Below are positions 1 to 13,226 of a DNA stretch of 64,000 bases, piece by piece. The stretch is from Sipunculus nudus (taxonomy: Eukaryota; Annelida; Sipuncula; Golfingiida; Sipunculidae): assembly GCA_026874595.1 (NCBI GenBank), contig CM049315.1:63301389-63365388 (forward strand), read 5' to 3'. How positions within the stretch are numbered: position 1 is the first letter of the stretch; the number at the start of each line of letters is the position of its first letter. Made by a program: the position numbers and the translations under genes. Under the pieces are notes generated by a model. It was not told where the DNA came from, ran no database searches, and saw nothing but the letters and a program-made list of their open reading frames with translations.

Positions 1-233
1 TTAAACTGCGAAAGAAGCCTTTTAGAAGCTTCATCAGGCCATTAAGAACCAGTTAGAAACGTCGTTTTAGCTGAAATCAGCTCGATTTTTTTTGCGTAAT
101 GCAAGATCGTGTTTGTGCAAATATTGCAGATTTAAATTGCAAAAGAATCAATTCAGGAGCTTTATTAGGCCATTTAGAACCAGATACCAACGTCTTTTTC
201 GCCGAAATCAGCTCGATTTTTTGCGTAATACAA

Positions 234-340
234 AATCGTGTGTTGTGCAAAGATGATCGATTTAAACTGCTTAAGAAGCGTTTTAGAAGCTTCATCAGGC
301 CATTAAGAACCAGTTAGAAACGTCTTTTTGCGTAATGCAA
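234..340 (+). repeat. Shortened satellite monomer (107 bp)
   Basis: The distance between the aatcgtg start at 234 and the gatcgtg start at 341 is 107 bp instead of about 129. The missing part is the gctgaaatcagctcg block and part of the T tract near position 330, where cgtctttttg runs straight into cgtaatgcaa. The rest of the monomer is intact. The loss could be replication slippage between short T runs, since runs of T flank the missing stretch. Confidence 0.8.
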
Positions 341-2012
341 GATCGTGTTTGTGCAAATATTGCAGATTTAAATTGCAAAAGAATCAATTCAGGAGCTTTA
401 TTAGGCCATTTAGAACCAGATACCAACGTCGTTTTCGTCGCAATCAGCTCGGTTTTCGCGTAGTACAAGATCGTGTGTTGTGCAAAAATGGCCGTTTAAA
501 TTGCAAATGAAGCATTTTAATAGCTTCATCAGGCCATTTAAAACAAGTTACAAACGTCGTTTTTGCCGAAATCAGATCGGTTTTCGCGTAATACAACATC
601 GTGTTGTGTAAAATAGAAGATTAAAATTGCAAAAGAAGCAATTCAGAAGCTCCATTAGGCCATTTAGAACCGGGTACAAACATCGATCTCGCCGAAATCA
701 GCTAGGTTTTTGACTAATTCAGGAACGTGTGTTGTGCAAAAATTACAGATTTCAATTGCAAAAGAAGCAATTCAAAAGCTTCATTAGGCCGTTTAGAATC
801 AGATACAAACGTCTTTTACAACGAAATCAGCTCGGTTTTTTCGTAATACAAGATCGTGATTTTTGCAGAAACGGCTAATATAAACTGCGATAGAAGCGTT
901 TAAATAGCTTCATTAGGCCATTTAGAAATTGTTAAAAAGTCGCTTTTGCTGAAATCAGATCGGTTTTCGCGTTGTACAAGATCGTGTTGTGCAAAATAGA
1001 AGATTAAAGTAGCAAAAGAAGCAATTCAGAAGCTCCATTAGGCCATTTAGAACCGGGTACAAACATCGATCTCGCCGAAATCAGCTAGGTTTTTGCCTAA
1101 TTCATGATCGTGTGTTGTGCAAAAATTGCAGATTTAAATTGCAAAAGAAGCAATTCAGAAGCTTCATTAGGCCGTTTAGAACCAGATACAAACATCTTTT
1201 ACGCCGAAATCAGCTCGGTTTTTGCGTAATACAAAATCGTGTTTTGTGCAAAGATGACCGACTTAAACTGCAAAAGAAGCGTTTAAGAAGCTTTATCAGG
1301 CCATTAAGAATCAGTTAGGAACGTCGTTTTTGCTGAAATCAGCTCGGTTTTTTTTGCGTAATATAAGATCGTGTGTTGTGCAAAGATGATCGATTTAAAC
1401 TGCAAAAGAAGCGTTTGAGAAACTTCATTAGGCCATTTAGAACCAGTTACAAATGTCGTTTTTTGGCCGAAATCAGCTCGGTTTTTGCGTAATATAGGTT
1501 CCTGTTTTGTGCAAAATGGCAGATTTAAACTGCGAAAGAAGCGTTTTAGAAGCTTCATTTGTCCATTTACAACCAGTTACAAAAGTCGTTTTTGCCGAAA
1601 TCAGCGCGATTTTCGCGTTATACAAGATCGTACGTTGTGAATAAATGGCCGATTTGAACTGCGAAAGAAGCGTTTTAATAGCTTCATCAGGCCATTTAGA
1701 ACAAGTTACGAACGTCGTTTTTCCCGAAATCAGCTCGGTGTTCGCTTTATACAAGATCGTGTCTTGTGCAATGATCACCGATTTAAACTGCGAAAGAAGC
1801 CTTTTAGAAGCTTCATTAGGCCATTAAGAACCAGTTAGAAACGTCGTTTTTGCTGAAATGAGCTCGATTTTTTTGCGTAATGCAAGATCGTGTTTGTGCA
1901 AATATTGCAGATTTAAATTGCAAAAGAATCAATTCAGGAGCTTTATTAGGCCATTTAGAACCAGATACCAACGTCTTTTTCGCCGTAATCAGCTCGGTTT
2001 TGCGTAATACAA

Positions 2013-5000
2013 GATCGTGTTGTGCAAAATAGAAGATTAAAATTGCAAAAGAAGCAATTCAGAAGCTCCATTAGGCCATTTAGAACCGGGTACAAACATC
2101 GATCTCGCCGAAATCAGCTGGGTTTTTGCCTAATTCATGATCGTGTGTTATGCAAAAATTGCAGATTTAAATTGCAAAAGAAGCAATTCAGAAGCTTCAT
2201 TAGGCCGTTTAGAACCAGATACAAACATCTTTTACGCCGAAATCAGCTCGGTTTTTGCGTAATACAAGATCGTGTTTTGTGCAAAGATGACCGATTTAAA
2301 CTGCAAAAGAAGCGTTTAAGAAGCTTTATCAGGCCATTAAGAATCAGTTAGGAACGTCGTTTTTGCTGAAATCAACTCGGTTTTTTTTTGCGTAATATAA
2401 GATCGTGTGTTGTGCAAAGATGATGATTTAAACTGCAAAAGAAGCGTTTGAGAAACTTTATTAGGCCATTTAGAACCAGTTACAAATGTCGTTTTTTTGC
2501 CGAAATCAGCTCGGTTTTTGCGTAATATAGGATCCTGTTTTGCGCAAAATGGCCGATTTAAACTGCGATAGAAGTGTTTTTATAGCTTCATTAGGCCATT
2601 TAGAAATTGGTAAAAACATCGCTCTTGCGGAAATAAAATCGGTTTTTGCGTAATACAACATCGTGTTGTGCAAAATAGAAGATTAAAATTGCAAAAGAAG
2701 CAATTCAGAAGCTCCATTAGGCCATTTAGAACCGGGTACAAATATCGATCTCGCCGAAATCAGCTAGGATTTTGGCTATTTCAGGAACGTGTGTTGTGCA
2801 AAAATTACAGATTTCAATTGCAAAAGAAGCAATTCAGAAGCTTCATTAGGCCGTTTAGAATCAGATACAAAAGTCTTTTACGACGAAATCAGCTCGGTTT
2901 TTTCGTAATACAAGATCGTGATTTGTGCAGAAACGGCTGATATAAACTGCGATAGAAGCGTTTAAATAGCTTCATTAGGCCATTTAGAAATTGTTAAAAA
3001 CGTCGCTTTTGCTGAAATCAGATCGGTTTGCGCGTAGTACAAGATCGTGTTGTGCAAAATAGAAGATTAAAATTGCAAAAGAAGCAATTCAGAAGCTCCA
3101 TTAGGCCATTTAGAACCGGGTACAAACATCGATCTCGCCGAAATCAGCTAGGTTTTTGCCTAATTCATGATCGTGTGTTGTGCAAAAATTGCAGATTTAA
3201 ATTGCAAAAGAAGCAATTCAGAAGCTTCATTAGGCCGTTCAGAACCAGATACAAACATTTTTTACGCCGAAATCAGCTCGGTTTTTGCGTAATACAAGAT
3301 CGTGTTTATAAAGATGACCGATTTAAACTGCAAAAGAAGCGTTTAAGAAGCTTCATCACGCCATTAAGAATCAGTTAGGAACTTCGTTTTTGCTAAAATC
3401 AGCTCGGTTTTTTTTGCGTAATATAAGATCGTGTGTTTTGCAAAGATGATGATTTAAACTGCAAAAGAAGCGTTTGAGAAACTTCATTAGGCCATTTAGA
3501 ACCAGTTACAAATGTCGTTTTTTTGCCGAAATCAGCTCGGTTTTTGCGTAATATAGGATCCTGTCTGTGCAAAATGGCCGATTTAAACTGCGAAAGAAGC
3601 GTTTTAGAAGCTTCATTTGTCCATTTACAAACAGTTACAAAAGTCGTTTTTGCCGAAATCAGCGCGATTTTCGCGTTATACAAGATCGTACATTGTGAAT
3701 AAATGGCCGATTTGAACTGCGAAAGAAGCGTTTTAATAGCTTCATCAGGCCATTTAGAACAAGTTACGAACGTCGTTTTTCCTGAAATCAGCTCGGTGTT
3801 CGCTTTATACAAGATCGTGTCTTGTGCAATGATCACCGATTTAAACTGCGAAAGAAGCCTTTTAGAAGCTTCCTCAGGCCATTAAGAACCAGTTAAAAAC
3901 GTCGTTTTTGCTGAAATCAGCTCGATTTTTTTGCGTAATGCAAGATCGTGTTTGTGCAAATATTGCAGATTTAAATTGCAAAAGAATCAATTCAGGAGCT
4001 TTATTAGGCCATTTAGAACCAGATACCAACGTCTTTTTCGCCGAAATCAGCTCGGTTTTTGCGTAATACAAGACCGTGTTTTGTGCAAAGATGACCGATT
4101 TCAACTGCCAAGGAAGCGTTTTAGAAGCTTCATCAGGCCATTAAGAACCAGTTAGAAACGTCTTTTACGCCGAAATCAGCTCGTTTTTTTCGTAATACAA
4201 GATCGTGATTTGTGCAGAAACGGCTGATTTAAACTGCGATAGAAGCGTTTTATTAGCTTCATTAGGCCATTTAGAAATTGGTAAAAACGTCGCTCTTGCT
4301 GAAATCAGATCGGTTTTTGGGTAATACAATATCGTGTTGTGCAAAATAGAACATTAAAATTGCAAAAGAAGCAATTCAGAAGCTCCATTAGGCCATTTGG
4401 AATCGGGTACAAACATCGATCTCGCCGAAATCAGAAAGGTTTTAGCCTTATTCATGATCGTGTGTTGTGCAAAAATTGCAGATTTAAATTGCAAAAGAAG
4501 CAATTCAGAAGCTCCATTAGGCCATTTAGAACCGGGTACAAACATCGATCTCGCCGAAATCAGCTAGGTTTTTGCCTAATTCATGATCGTGTGTTGTGCA
4601 AAAATTACAGATTTAAATTGCAAAAGAAGCAATTCAGAAGCTTCATTAGGCCGTTTAGAACCAGATACAAACATCTTTTACGCCGAAATCAGCTCGGTTT
4701 TTGCGTAATACAAAATCGTGTGTTGTGCAAAGATGACCGATTTAAACTGGGAAAGAAGCGATTCAATAGCTTCATTAGTCGACTTAAAACCCGTTACAAC
4801 CGTCGTTTTCGCTGAAATAAGCTCGGTTTTTGCGTAGTACAAGATCGTGTGTTGGGCAAATATCACCGATTTAAACTGCGAGAGAAGAGATTCAATAGCT
4901 TCATAAGGCGACTTATAACCCGTTACAACCGTCGTTTTTGCCGAAATAAGCTCGGTTTTTGCGTAGTACAAGATCGTGTGTAGGGCAAATATCACCGATT

Positions 5001-6004
5001 AAAACTGCTAAATAAGCATTTTAGAAACTTCATCAGACCATTAAGAACCAGTTAGAAACGGCGTTTTTGCTGAAATCAGCTCGATTTTTTTAGCGTAATA
5101 TAAGATCGTGTTTGTGCAAAAATGACCGATTTAAACTGCAAAAGAAGAGTTGAAGAAGCTTCAATAGGCCACTTCAAACCAGTTACTAAGATCTTTTTTG
5201 CCGAAATCGACTCGGTTTTTGCGTTATAATAGATCATGATCCGTGCAAAAATGGTCAGTTTAAACTGCGAAAGAAGCGTTTCAGAAACTTCATTAGGCGA
5301 CTTAAATCCCGTTACAATCGTCGTTTTCGTCGCAATCAGCTCGATTTTTTTGCGTAATGCAAGATCGTGTTTGTGCAAATATTGCAGATTTAAATTGTAA
5401 AAGAATCAATTCAGGAGCTTTATTAGACCATTTAGATCCAGATACCAACGTCTTTTTCGCCGAAATCAGCTCGTTTTTGCGTAATACAAGACCGTGTTTT
5501 GTGCAAAGATGACCGATTTAAACTGCCAAGGAAGCCTTTTAGAAGCTTCATCAGGCCATTAAAAACTAGTTAGCAACGCGTTTTTGCTGAAATCAGCTCG
5601 ATTTTTTGCGTAATACAAAATCGTGTGTTGTGCAAAGATGACCGATTTAAACTGCTTAAGAAGCGTTTTAGAAGCTTCATCAGGCCATTGAGAACCAGTT
5701 AGAAACGTCTTTTACGCCGAAATCAGCTCGTTTTTTTCGTAATACAAGATCGTGATTTGTGCAGAAACGGCTGATTAAAATTGCAAAAGAAGCAATTCAG
5801 AAGCTCCATTAGGCCATTTAGAACCGGGTACAAACATCGATCTCGCCGAAATCAGCTAGGTTTTTCCCTAATTCATGATCGTGTGTTGTGCAAAAATTGC
5901 AGATTTAAATTGCAAAAGAAGCAATTCAGGAGCTTTATTAGGCCATTTAGAACCAGATACCAACGTCTTTTTCGCCGTAATCAGCTCGGTTTTGCGTAAT
6001 ACAA
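2013..6004 (+). repeat. 3,992-bp higher-order repeat, copy 1
   Basis: This unit starts at an a-type monomer and recurs at 6005 with an exact offset of 3,992 bp; ordered landmarks at 2022, 2668, 3028, 3399, 3874, 4339 and 5781 all recur 3,992 bp later. That length equals 31 monomers. Besides types a to j it holds extra types not present in the 1,288-bp HOR, including the run near 4740-5000 with the cgacttaaaacccgtta and cgacttataacccgtta blocks. Copies 1 and 2 differ only at scattered single bases and at the unit's end (after about 5860). The tail of each superunit, about 35067-39050, carries the same unit. Confidence 0.93.
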
Positions 6005-9000
6005 GATCGTGTTGTGCAAAATAGAAGATTAAAATTGCAAAAGAAGCAATTCAGAAGCTCCATTAGGCCATTTAGAACCGGGTACAAACATCGATCTCGC
6101 CGAAATCAGCTGGGTTTTTGCCTAATTCATGATCGTGTGTTATGCAAAAATTGCAGATTTAAATTGCAAAAGAAGCAATTCAGAAGCTTCATTAGGCCGT
6201 TTAGAACCAGATACAAACATCTTTTACGCCGAAATCAGCTCGGTTTTTGCGTAATACAAGATCGTGTTTTGTGCAAAGATGACCGATTTAAACTGCAAAA
6301 GAAGCGTTTAAGAAGCTTTATCAGGCCATTAAGAATCAGTTAGGAACGTCGTTTTTGCTGAAATCAACTCGGTTTTTTTTTGCGTAATATAAGATCGTGT
6401 GTTGTGCAAAGATGATGATTTAAACTGCAAAAGAAGCGTTTGAGAAACTTTATTAGGCCATTTAGAACCAGTTACAAATGTCGTTTTTTTGCCGAAATCA
6501 GCTCGGTTTTTGCGTAATATAGGATCCTGTTTTGCGCAAAATGGCCGATTTAAACTGCGATAGAAGTGTTTTTATAGCTTCATTAGGCCATTTAGAAATT
6601 GGTAAAAACATCGCTCTTGCGGAAATAAAATCGGTTTTTGCGTAATACAACATCGTGTTGTGCAAAATAGAAGATTAAAATTGCAAAAGAAGCAATTCAG
6701 AAGCTCCATTAGGCCATTTAGAACCGGGTACAAATATCGATCTCGCCGAAATCAGCTAGGATTTTGGCTATTTCAGGAACGTGTGTTGTGCAAAAATTAC
6801 AGATTTCAATTGCAAAAGAAGCAATTCAGAAGCTTCATTAGGCCGTTTAGAATCAGATACAAAAGTCTTTTACGACGAAATCAGCTCGGTTTTTTCGTAA
6901 TACAAGATCGTGATTTGTGCAGAAACGGCTGATATAAACTGCGATAGAAGCGTTTAAATAGCTTCATTAGGCCATTTAGAAATTGTTAAAAACGTCGCTT
7001 TTGCTGAAATCAGATCGGTTTGCGCGTAGTACAAGATCGTGTTGTGCAAAATAGAAGATTAAAATTGCAAAAGAAGCAATTCAGAAGCTCCATTAGGCCA
7101 TTTAGAACCGGGTACAAACATCGATCTCGCCGAAATCAGCTAGGTTTTTGCCTAATTCATGATCGTGTGTTGTGCAAAAATTGCAGATTTAAATTGCAAA
7201 AGAAGCAATTCAGAAGCTTCATTAGGCCGTTCAGAACCAGATACAAACATTTTTTACGCCGAAATCAGCTCGGTTTTTGCGTAATACAAGATCGTGTTTA
7301 TAAAGATGACCGATTTAAACTGCAAAAGAAGCGTTTAAGAAGCTTCATCACGCCATTAAGAATCAGTTAGGAACTTCGTTTTTGCTAAAATCAGCTCGGT
7401 TTTTTTTGCGTAATATAAGATCGTGTGTTTTGCAAAGATGATGATTTAAACTGCAAAAGAAGCGTTTGAGAAACTTCATTAGGCCATTTAGAACCAGTTA
7501 CAAATGTCGTTTTTTTGCCGAAATCAGCTCGGTTTTTGCGTAATATAGGATCCTGTCTGTGCAAAATGGCCGATTTAAACTGCGAAAGAAGCGTTTTAGA
7601 AGCTTCATTTGTCCATTTACAAACAGTTACAAAAGTCGTTTTTGCCGAAATCAGCGCGATTTTCGCGTTATACAAGATCGTACATTGTGAATAAATGGCC
7701 GATTTGAACTGCGAAAGAAGCGTTTTAATAGCTTCATCAGGCCATTTAGAACAAGTTACGAACGTCGTTTTTCCTGAAATCAGCTCGGTGTTCGCTTTAT
7801 ACAAGATCGTGTCTTGTGCAATGATCACCGATTTAAACTGCGAAAGAAGCCTTTTAGAAGCTTCATTAGGCCATTAAGAACCAGTTAGAAACGTCGTTAT
7901 TGCTGAAATCAGCTCGATTTTTTTGCGTAATGCAAGATCGTGTTTGTGCAAATATTGCAGATTTAAATTGCAAAAGAATCAATTCAGGAGCTTTATTAGG
8001 CCATTTAGAACCAGATACCAACGTCTTTTTCGCCGAAATCAGCTCGGTTTTTGCGTAATACAAGACCGTGTTTTGTGCAAAGATGACCGATTTCAACTGC
8101 CAAGGAAGCGTTTTAGAAGCTTCATCAGGCCATTAAGAACCAGTTAGAAACGTCTTTTACGCCGAAATCAGCTCGTTTTTTTCGTAATACAAGATCGTGA
8201 TTTGTGCAGAAACGGCTGATTTAAACTGCGATAGAAGCGTTTTATTAGCTTCATTAGGCCATTTAGAAATTGGTAAAAACGTCGCTCTTGCTGAAATCAG
8301 ATCGGTTTTTGGGTAATACAATATCGTGTTGTGCAAAATAGAACATTAAAATTGCAAAAGAAGCAATTCAGAAGCTCCATTAGGCCATTTGGAATCGGGT
8401 ACAAACATCGATCTCGCCGAAATCAGAAAGGTTTTAGCCTTATTCATGATCGTGTGTTGTGCAAAAATTGCAGATTTAAATTGCAAAAGAAGCAATTCAG
8501 AAGCTCCATTAGGCCATTTAGAACCGGGTACAAACATCGATCTCGCCGAAATCAGCTAGGTTTTTGCCTAATTCATGATCGTGTGTTGTGCAAAAATTAC
8601 AGATTTAAATTGCAAAAGAAGCAATTCAGAAGCTTCATTAGGCCGTTTAGAACCAGATACAAACATCTTTTACGCCGAAATCAGCTCGGTTTTTGCGTAA
8701 TACAAAATCGTGTGTTGTGCAAAGATGACCGATTTAAACTGGGAAAGAAGCGATTCAATAGCTTCATTAGTCGACTTAAAACCCGTTACAACCGTCGTTT
8801 TCGCTGAAATAAGCTCGGTTTTTGCGTAGTACAAGATCGTGTGTTGGGCAAATATCACCGATTTAAACTGCGAGAGAAGAGATTCAATAGCTTCATAAGG
8901 CGACTTATAACCCGTTACAACCGTCGTTTTTGCCGAAATAAGCTCGGTTTTTGCGTAGTACAAGATCGTGTGTAGGGCAAATATCACCGATTAAAACTGC

Positions 9001-12000
9001 TAAATAAGCATTTTAGAAACTTCATCAGACCATTAAGAACCAGTTAGAAACGGCGTTTTTGCTGAAATCAGCTCGATTTTTTTAGCGTAATATAAGATCG
9101 TGTTTGTGCAAAAATGACCGATTTAAACTGCAAAAGAAGAGTTGAAGAAGCTTCAATAGGCCACTTCAAACCAGTTACTAAGATCTTTTTTGCCGAAATC
9201 GACTCGGTTTTTGCGTTATAATAGATCATGATCCGTGCAAAAATGGTCAGTTTAAACTGCGAAAGAAGCGTTTCAGAAACTTCATTAGGCGACTTAAATC
9301 CCGTTACAATCGTCGTTTTCGTCGCAATCAGCTCGATTTTTTTGCGTAATGCAAGATCGTGTTTGTGCAAATATTGCAGATTTAAATTGTAAAAGAATCA
9401 ATTCAGGAGCTTTATTAGACCATTTAGATCCAGATACCAACGTCTTTTTCGCCGAAATCAGCTCGTTTTTGCGTAATACAAGACCGTGTTTTGTGCAAAG
9501 ATGACCGATTTAAACTGCCAAGGAAGCCTTTTAGAAGCTTCATCAGGCCATTAAAAACTAGTTAGCAACGCGTTTTTGCTGAAATCAGCTCGATTTTTTG
9601 CGTAATACAAAATCGTGTGTTGTGCAAAGATGACCGATTTAAACTGCTTAAGAAGCGTTTTAGAAGCTTCATCAGGCCATTGAGAACCAGTTAGAAACGT
9701 CTTTTACGCCGAAATCAGCTCGTTTTTTTCGTAATACAAGATCGTGATTTGTGCAGAAACGGCTGATTAAAATTGCAAAAGAAGCAATTCAGAAGCTCCA
9801 TTAGGCCATTTAGAACCGGGTACAAACATCGATCTCGCCGAAATCAGCTAGGTTTTTGGCTAATTCAGGAACGTGTGTTGTGCAAAAATTACAGATTTCA
9901 ATTGCAAAAGAAGCAATTCAGAAGCTTCATTAGGCCGTTTAGAACCAGTTACAAAAGTCGTTTTTGCCGAAATCAGCGCGATTTTCGCGTTATACAAGAT
10001 CGTACGTTGTGAATAAATGGCCGATTTGAACTGCGAAAGAAGCGTTTTAATAGCTTCATCAGGCCATTTAGAAATTGTTAAAAACGTCGCTTTTGCTGAA
10101 ATCAGATCGGTTTTCGCGTAGTACAAGATCGTGTTGTGCAAAATAGAAGATTAAAATTGCAAAAGAAGCAATTCAGAAGCTCCATTAGGCCATTTAGAAC
10201 CGGGTACAAACATCGATCTCGCCGAAATCAGCTAGGTTTTTGCCTAATTCATGATCGTGTGTTGTGCAAAAATTGCAGATTTAAATTGCAAAAGAAGCAA
10301 TTAAGAAGCTTCATTAGGCCGTTTAGAACCAGATACAAACATCTTTTACGCCGAAATCAGCTCGGTTTTTGCGTAATACAAAATCGTGTTTTGTGCAAAG
10401 ATGACTGATTTAAACTGCAAAAGAAGCAATTAAGAAGCTTTATCAGGCCATTAAGAATCAGTTAGGAACGTCGTTTTTGCTGAAATCAGCTCGGTTTTTT
10501 TTTTGCGTAATATAAGATCGTGTGTTGTGCTAAGATGATCGATTTAAACTGCAAAAGAAGCGTTTAAGAAGCTTCATCACGCCATTAAGAATCAGTTAGG
10601 AACTTCGTTTTTGCTAAAATCAGCTCGGTTTTTTTTTGCGTAATATAAGATCGTGTGTTTTGCAAAGATGATGATTTAAACTGCAAAAGAAGCGTTTGAG
10701 AAACTTCATTAGGCCATTTAGAACCAGTTACAAATGTCGTTTTTTTGCCGAAATCAGCTCGGTTTTTGCGTAATATAGGATCCTGTCTGTGCAAAATGGC
10801 CGATTTAAACTGCGAAAGAAGCGTTTTAGAAGCTTCATTTGTCCATTTACAAACAGTTACAAAAGTCGTTTTTGCCGAAATCAGCGCGATTTTCGCGTTA
10901 TACAAGATCGTACATTGTGAATAAATGGCCGATTTGAACTGCGAAAGAAGCGTTTTAATAGCTTCATCAGGCCATTTAGAACAAGTTACGAACGTCGTTT
11001 TTCCTGAAATCAGCTCGGTGTTCGCTTTATACAAGATCGTGTCTTGTGCAATGATCACCGATTTAAACTGCGAAAGAAGCCTTTTAGAAGCTTCATTAGG
11101 CCATTAAGAACCAGTTAGAAACGTCGTTATTGCTGAAATCAGCTCGATTTTTTTGCGTAATGCAAGATCGTGTTTGTGCAAATATTGCAGATTTAAATTG
11201 CAAAAGAATCAATTCAGGAGCTTTATTAGGCCATTTAGAACCAGATACCAACGTCTTTTTCGCCGAAATCAGCTCGGTTTTTGCGTAATACAAGACCGTG
11301 TTTTGTGCAAAGATGACCGATTTCAACTGCCAAGGAAGCGTTTTAGAAGCTTCATCAGGCCATTAAGAACCAGTTAGAAACGTCTTTTACGCCGAAATCA
11401 GCTCGTTTTTTTCGTAATACAAGATCGTGATTTGTGCAGAAACGGCTGATTTAAACTGCGATAGAAGCGTTTTATTAGCTTCATTAGGCCATTTAGAAAT
11501 TGGTAAAAACGTCGCTCTTGCTGAAATCAGATCGGTTTTTGGGTAATACAATATCGTGTTGTGCAAAATAGAACATTAAAATTGCAAAAGAAGCAATTCA
11601 GAAGCTCCATTAGGCCATTTGGAATCGGGTACAAACATCGATCTCGCCGAAATCAGAAAGGTTTTAGCCTTATTCATGATCGTGTGTTGTGCAAAAATTG
11701 CAGATTTAAATTGCAAAAGAAGCAATTCAGAAGCTCCATTAGGCCATTTAGAACCGGGTACAAACATCGATCTCGCCGAAATCAGCTAGGTTTTTGCCTA
11801 ATTCATGATCGTGTGTTGTGCAAAAATTACAGATTTAAATTGCAAAAGAAGCAATTCAGAAGCTTCATTAGGCCGTTTAGAACCAGATACAAACATCTTT
11901 TACGCCGAAATCAGCTCGGTTTTTGCGTAATACAAAATCGTGTGTTGTGCAAAGATGACCGATTTAAACTGGGAAAGAAGCGATTCAATAGCTTCATTAG

Positions 12001-13226
12001 TCGACTTAAAACCCGTTACAACCGTCGTTTTCGCTGAAATAAGCTCGGTTTTTGCGTAGTACAAGATCGTGTGTTGGGCAAATATCACCGATTTAAACTG
12101 CGAGAGAAGAGATTCAATAGCTTCATAAGGCGACTTATAACCCGTTACAACCGTCGTTTTTGCCGAAATAAGCTCGGTTTTTGCGTAGTACAAGATCGTG
12201 TGTAGGGCAAATATCACCGATTAAAACTGCTAAATAAGCATTTTAGAAACTTCATCAGACCATTAAGAACCAGTTAGAAACGGCGTTTTTGCTGAAATCA
12301 GCTCGATTTTTTTAGCGTAATATAAGATCGTGTTTGTGCAAAAATGACCGATTTAAACTGCAAAAGAAGAGTTGAAGAAGCTTCAATAGGCCACTTCAAA
12401 CCAGTTACTAAGATCTTTTTTGCCGAAATCGACTCGGTTTTTGCGTTATAATAGATCATGATCCGTGCAAAAATGGTCAGTTTAAACTGCGAAAGAAGCG
12501 TTTCAGAAACTTCATTAGGCGACTTAAATCCCGTTACAATCGTCGTTTTCGTCGCAATCAGCTCGATTTTTTTGCGTAATGCAAGATCGTGTTTGTGCAA
12601 ATATTGCAGATTTAAATTGTAAAAGAATCAATTCAGGAGCTTTATTAGACCATTTAGATCCAGATACCAACGTCTTTTTCGCCGAAATCAGCTCGTTTTT
12701 GCGTAATACAAGACCGTGTTTTGTGCAAAGATGACCGATTTAAACTGCCAAGGAAGCCTTTTAGAAGCTTCATCAGGCCATTAAAAACTAGTTAGCAACG
12801 CGTTTTTGCTGAAATCAGCTCGATTTTTTGCGTAATACAAAATCGTGTGTTGTGCAAAGATGACCGATTTAAACTGCTTAAGAAGCGTTTTAGAAGCTTC
12901 ATCAGGCCATTGAGAACCAGTTAGAAACGTCTTTTACGCCGAAATCAGCTCGTTTTTTTCGTAATACAAGATCGTGATTTGTGCAGAAACGGCTGATTAA
13001 AATTGCAAAAGAAGCAATTCAGAAGCTCCATTAGGCCATTTAGAACCGGGTACAAACATCGATCTCGCCGAAATCAGCTAGGTTTTTCCCTAATTCATGA
13101 TCGTGTGTTGTGCAAAAATTGCAGATTTAAATTGCAAAAGAAGCAATTCAGGAGCTTTATTAGGCCATTTAGAACCAGATACCAACGTCTTTTTCGCCGT
13201 AATCAGCTCGGTTTTGCGTAATACAA
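6005..13226 (+). repeat. 7,222-bp compound HOR (3,992 + 3,230 bp)
   Basis: The first part repeats the 3,992-bp HOR. From about 10551 to 13226 the sequence repeats 7321-9996 at an offset of 3,230 bp (25 monomers), so this second unit lacks about six monomers. Between about 9860 and 10550 there is a variant stretch made of hybrid monomers. The compound recurs from 13227 at an offset of 7,222 bp (56 monomers). A private change, gctaagatga in place of gcaaagatga near 10530, recurs near 17752 at exactly this offset, which supports duplication of the whole compound rather than chance similarity. Confidence 0.9.

Noticed and set aside
3399-3836. Minus-strand frame of 145 codons (also 7391, 14613, 36453, 50412; 157 codons at 10585 and 51664)
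   Set aside because: Also a read-through of d, e, f and g monomers. Its length changes with single-base T-tract or monomer-length shifts, as expected of non-coding repeats.
4339-4815. Open frame of 158 codons, recurring at 8331, 11561, 15553, 37393 and 52640, as a protein gene
   Set aside because: It is three to four satellite monomers read in frame. The opposite strand is also open, starts and stops follow the repeat period, and no known domain is present.
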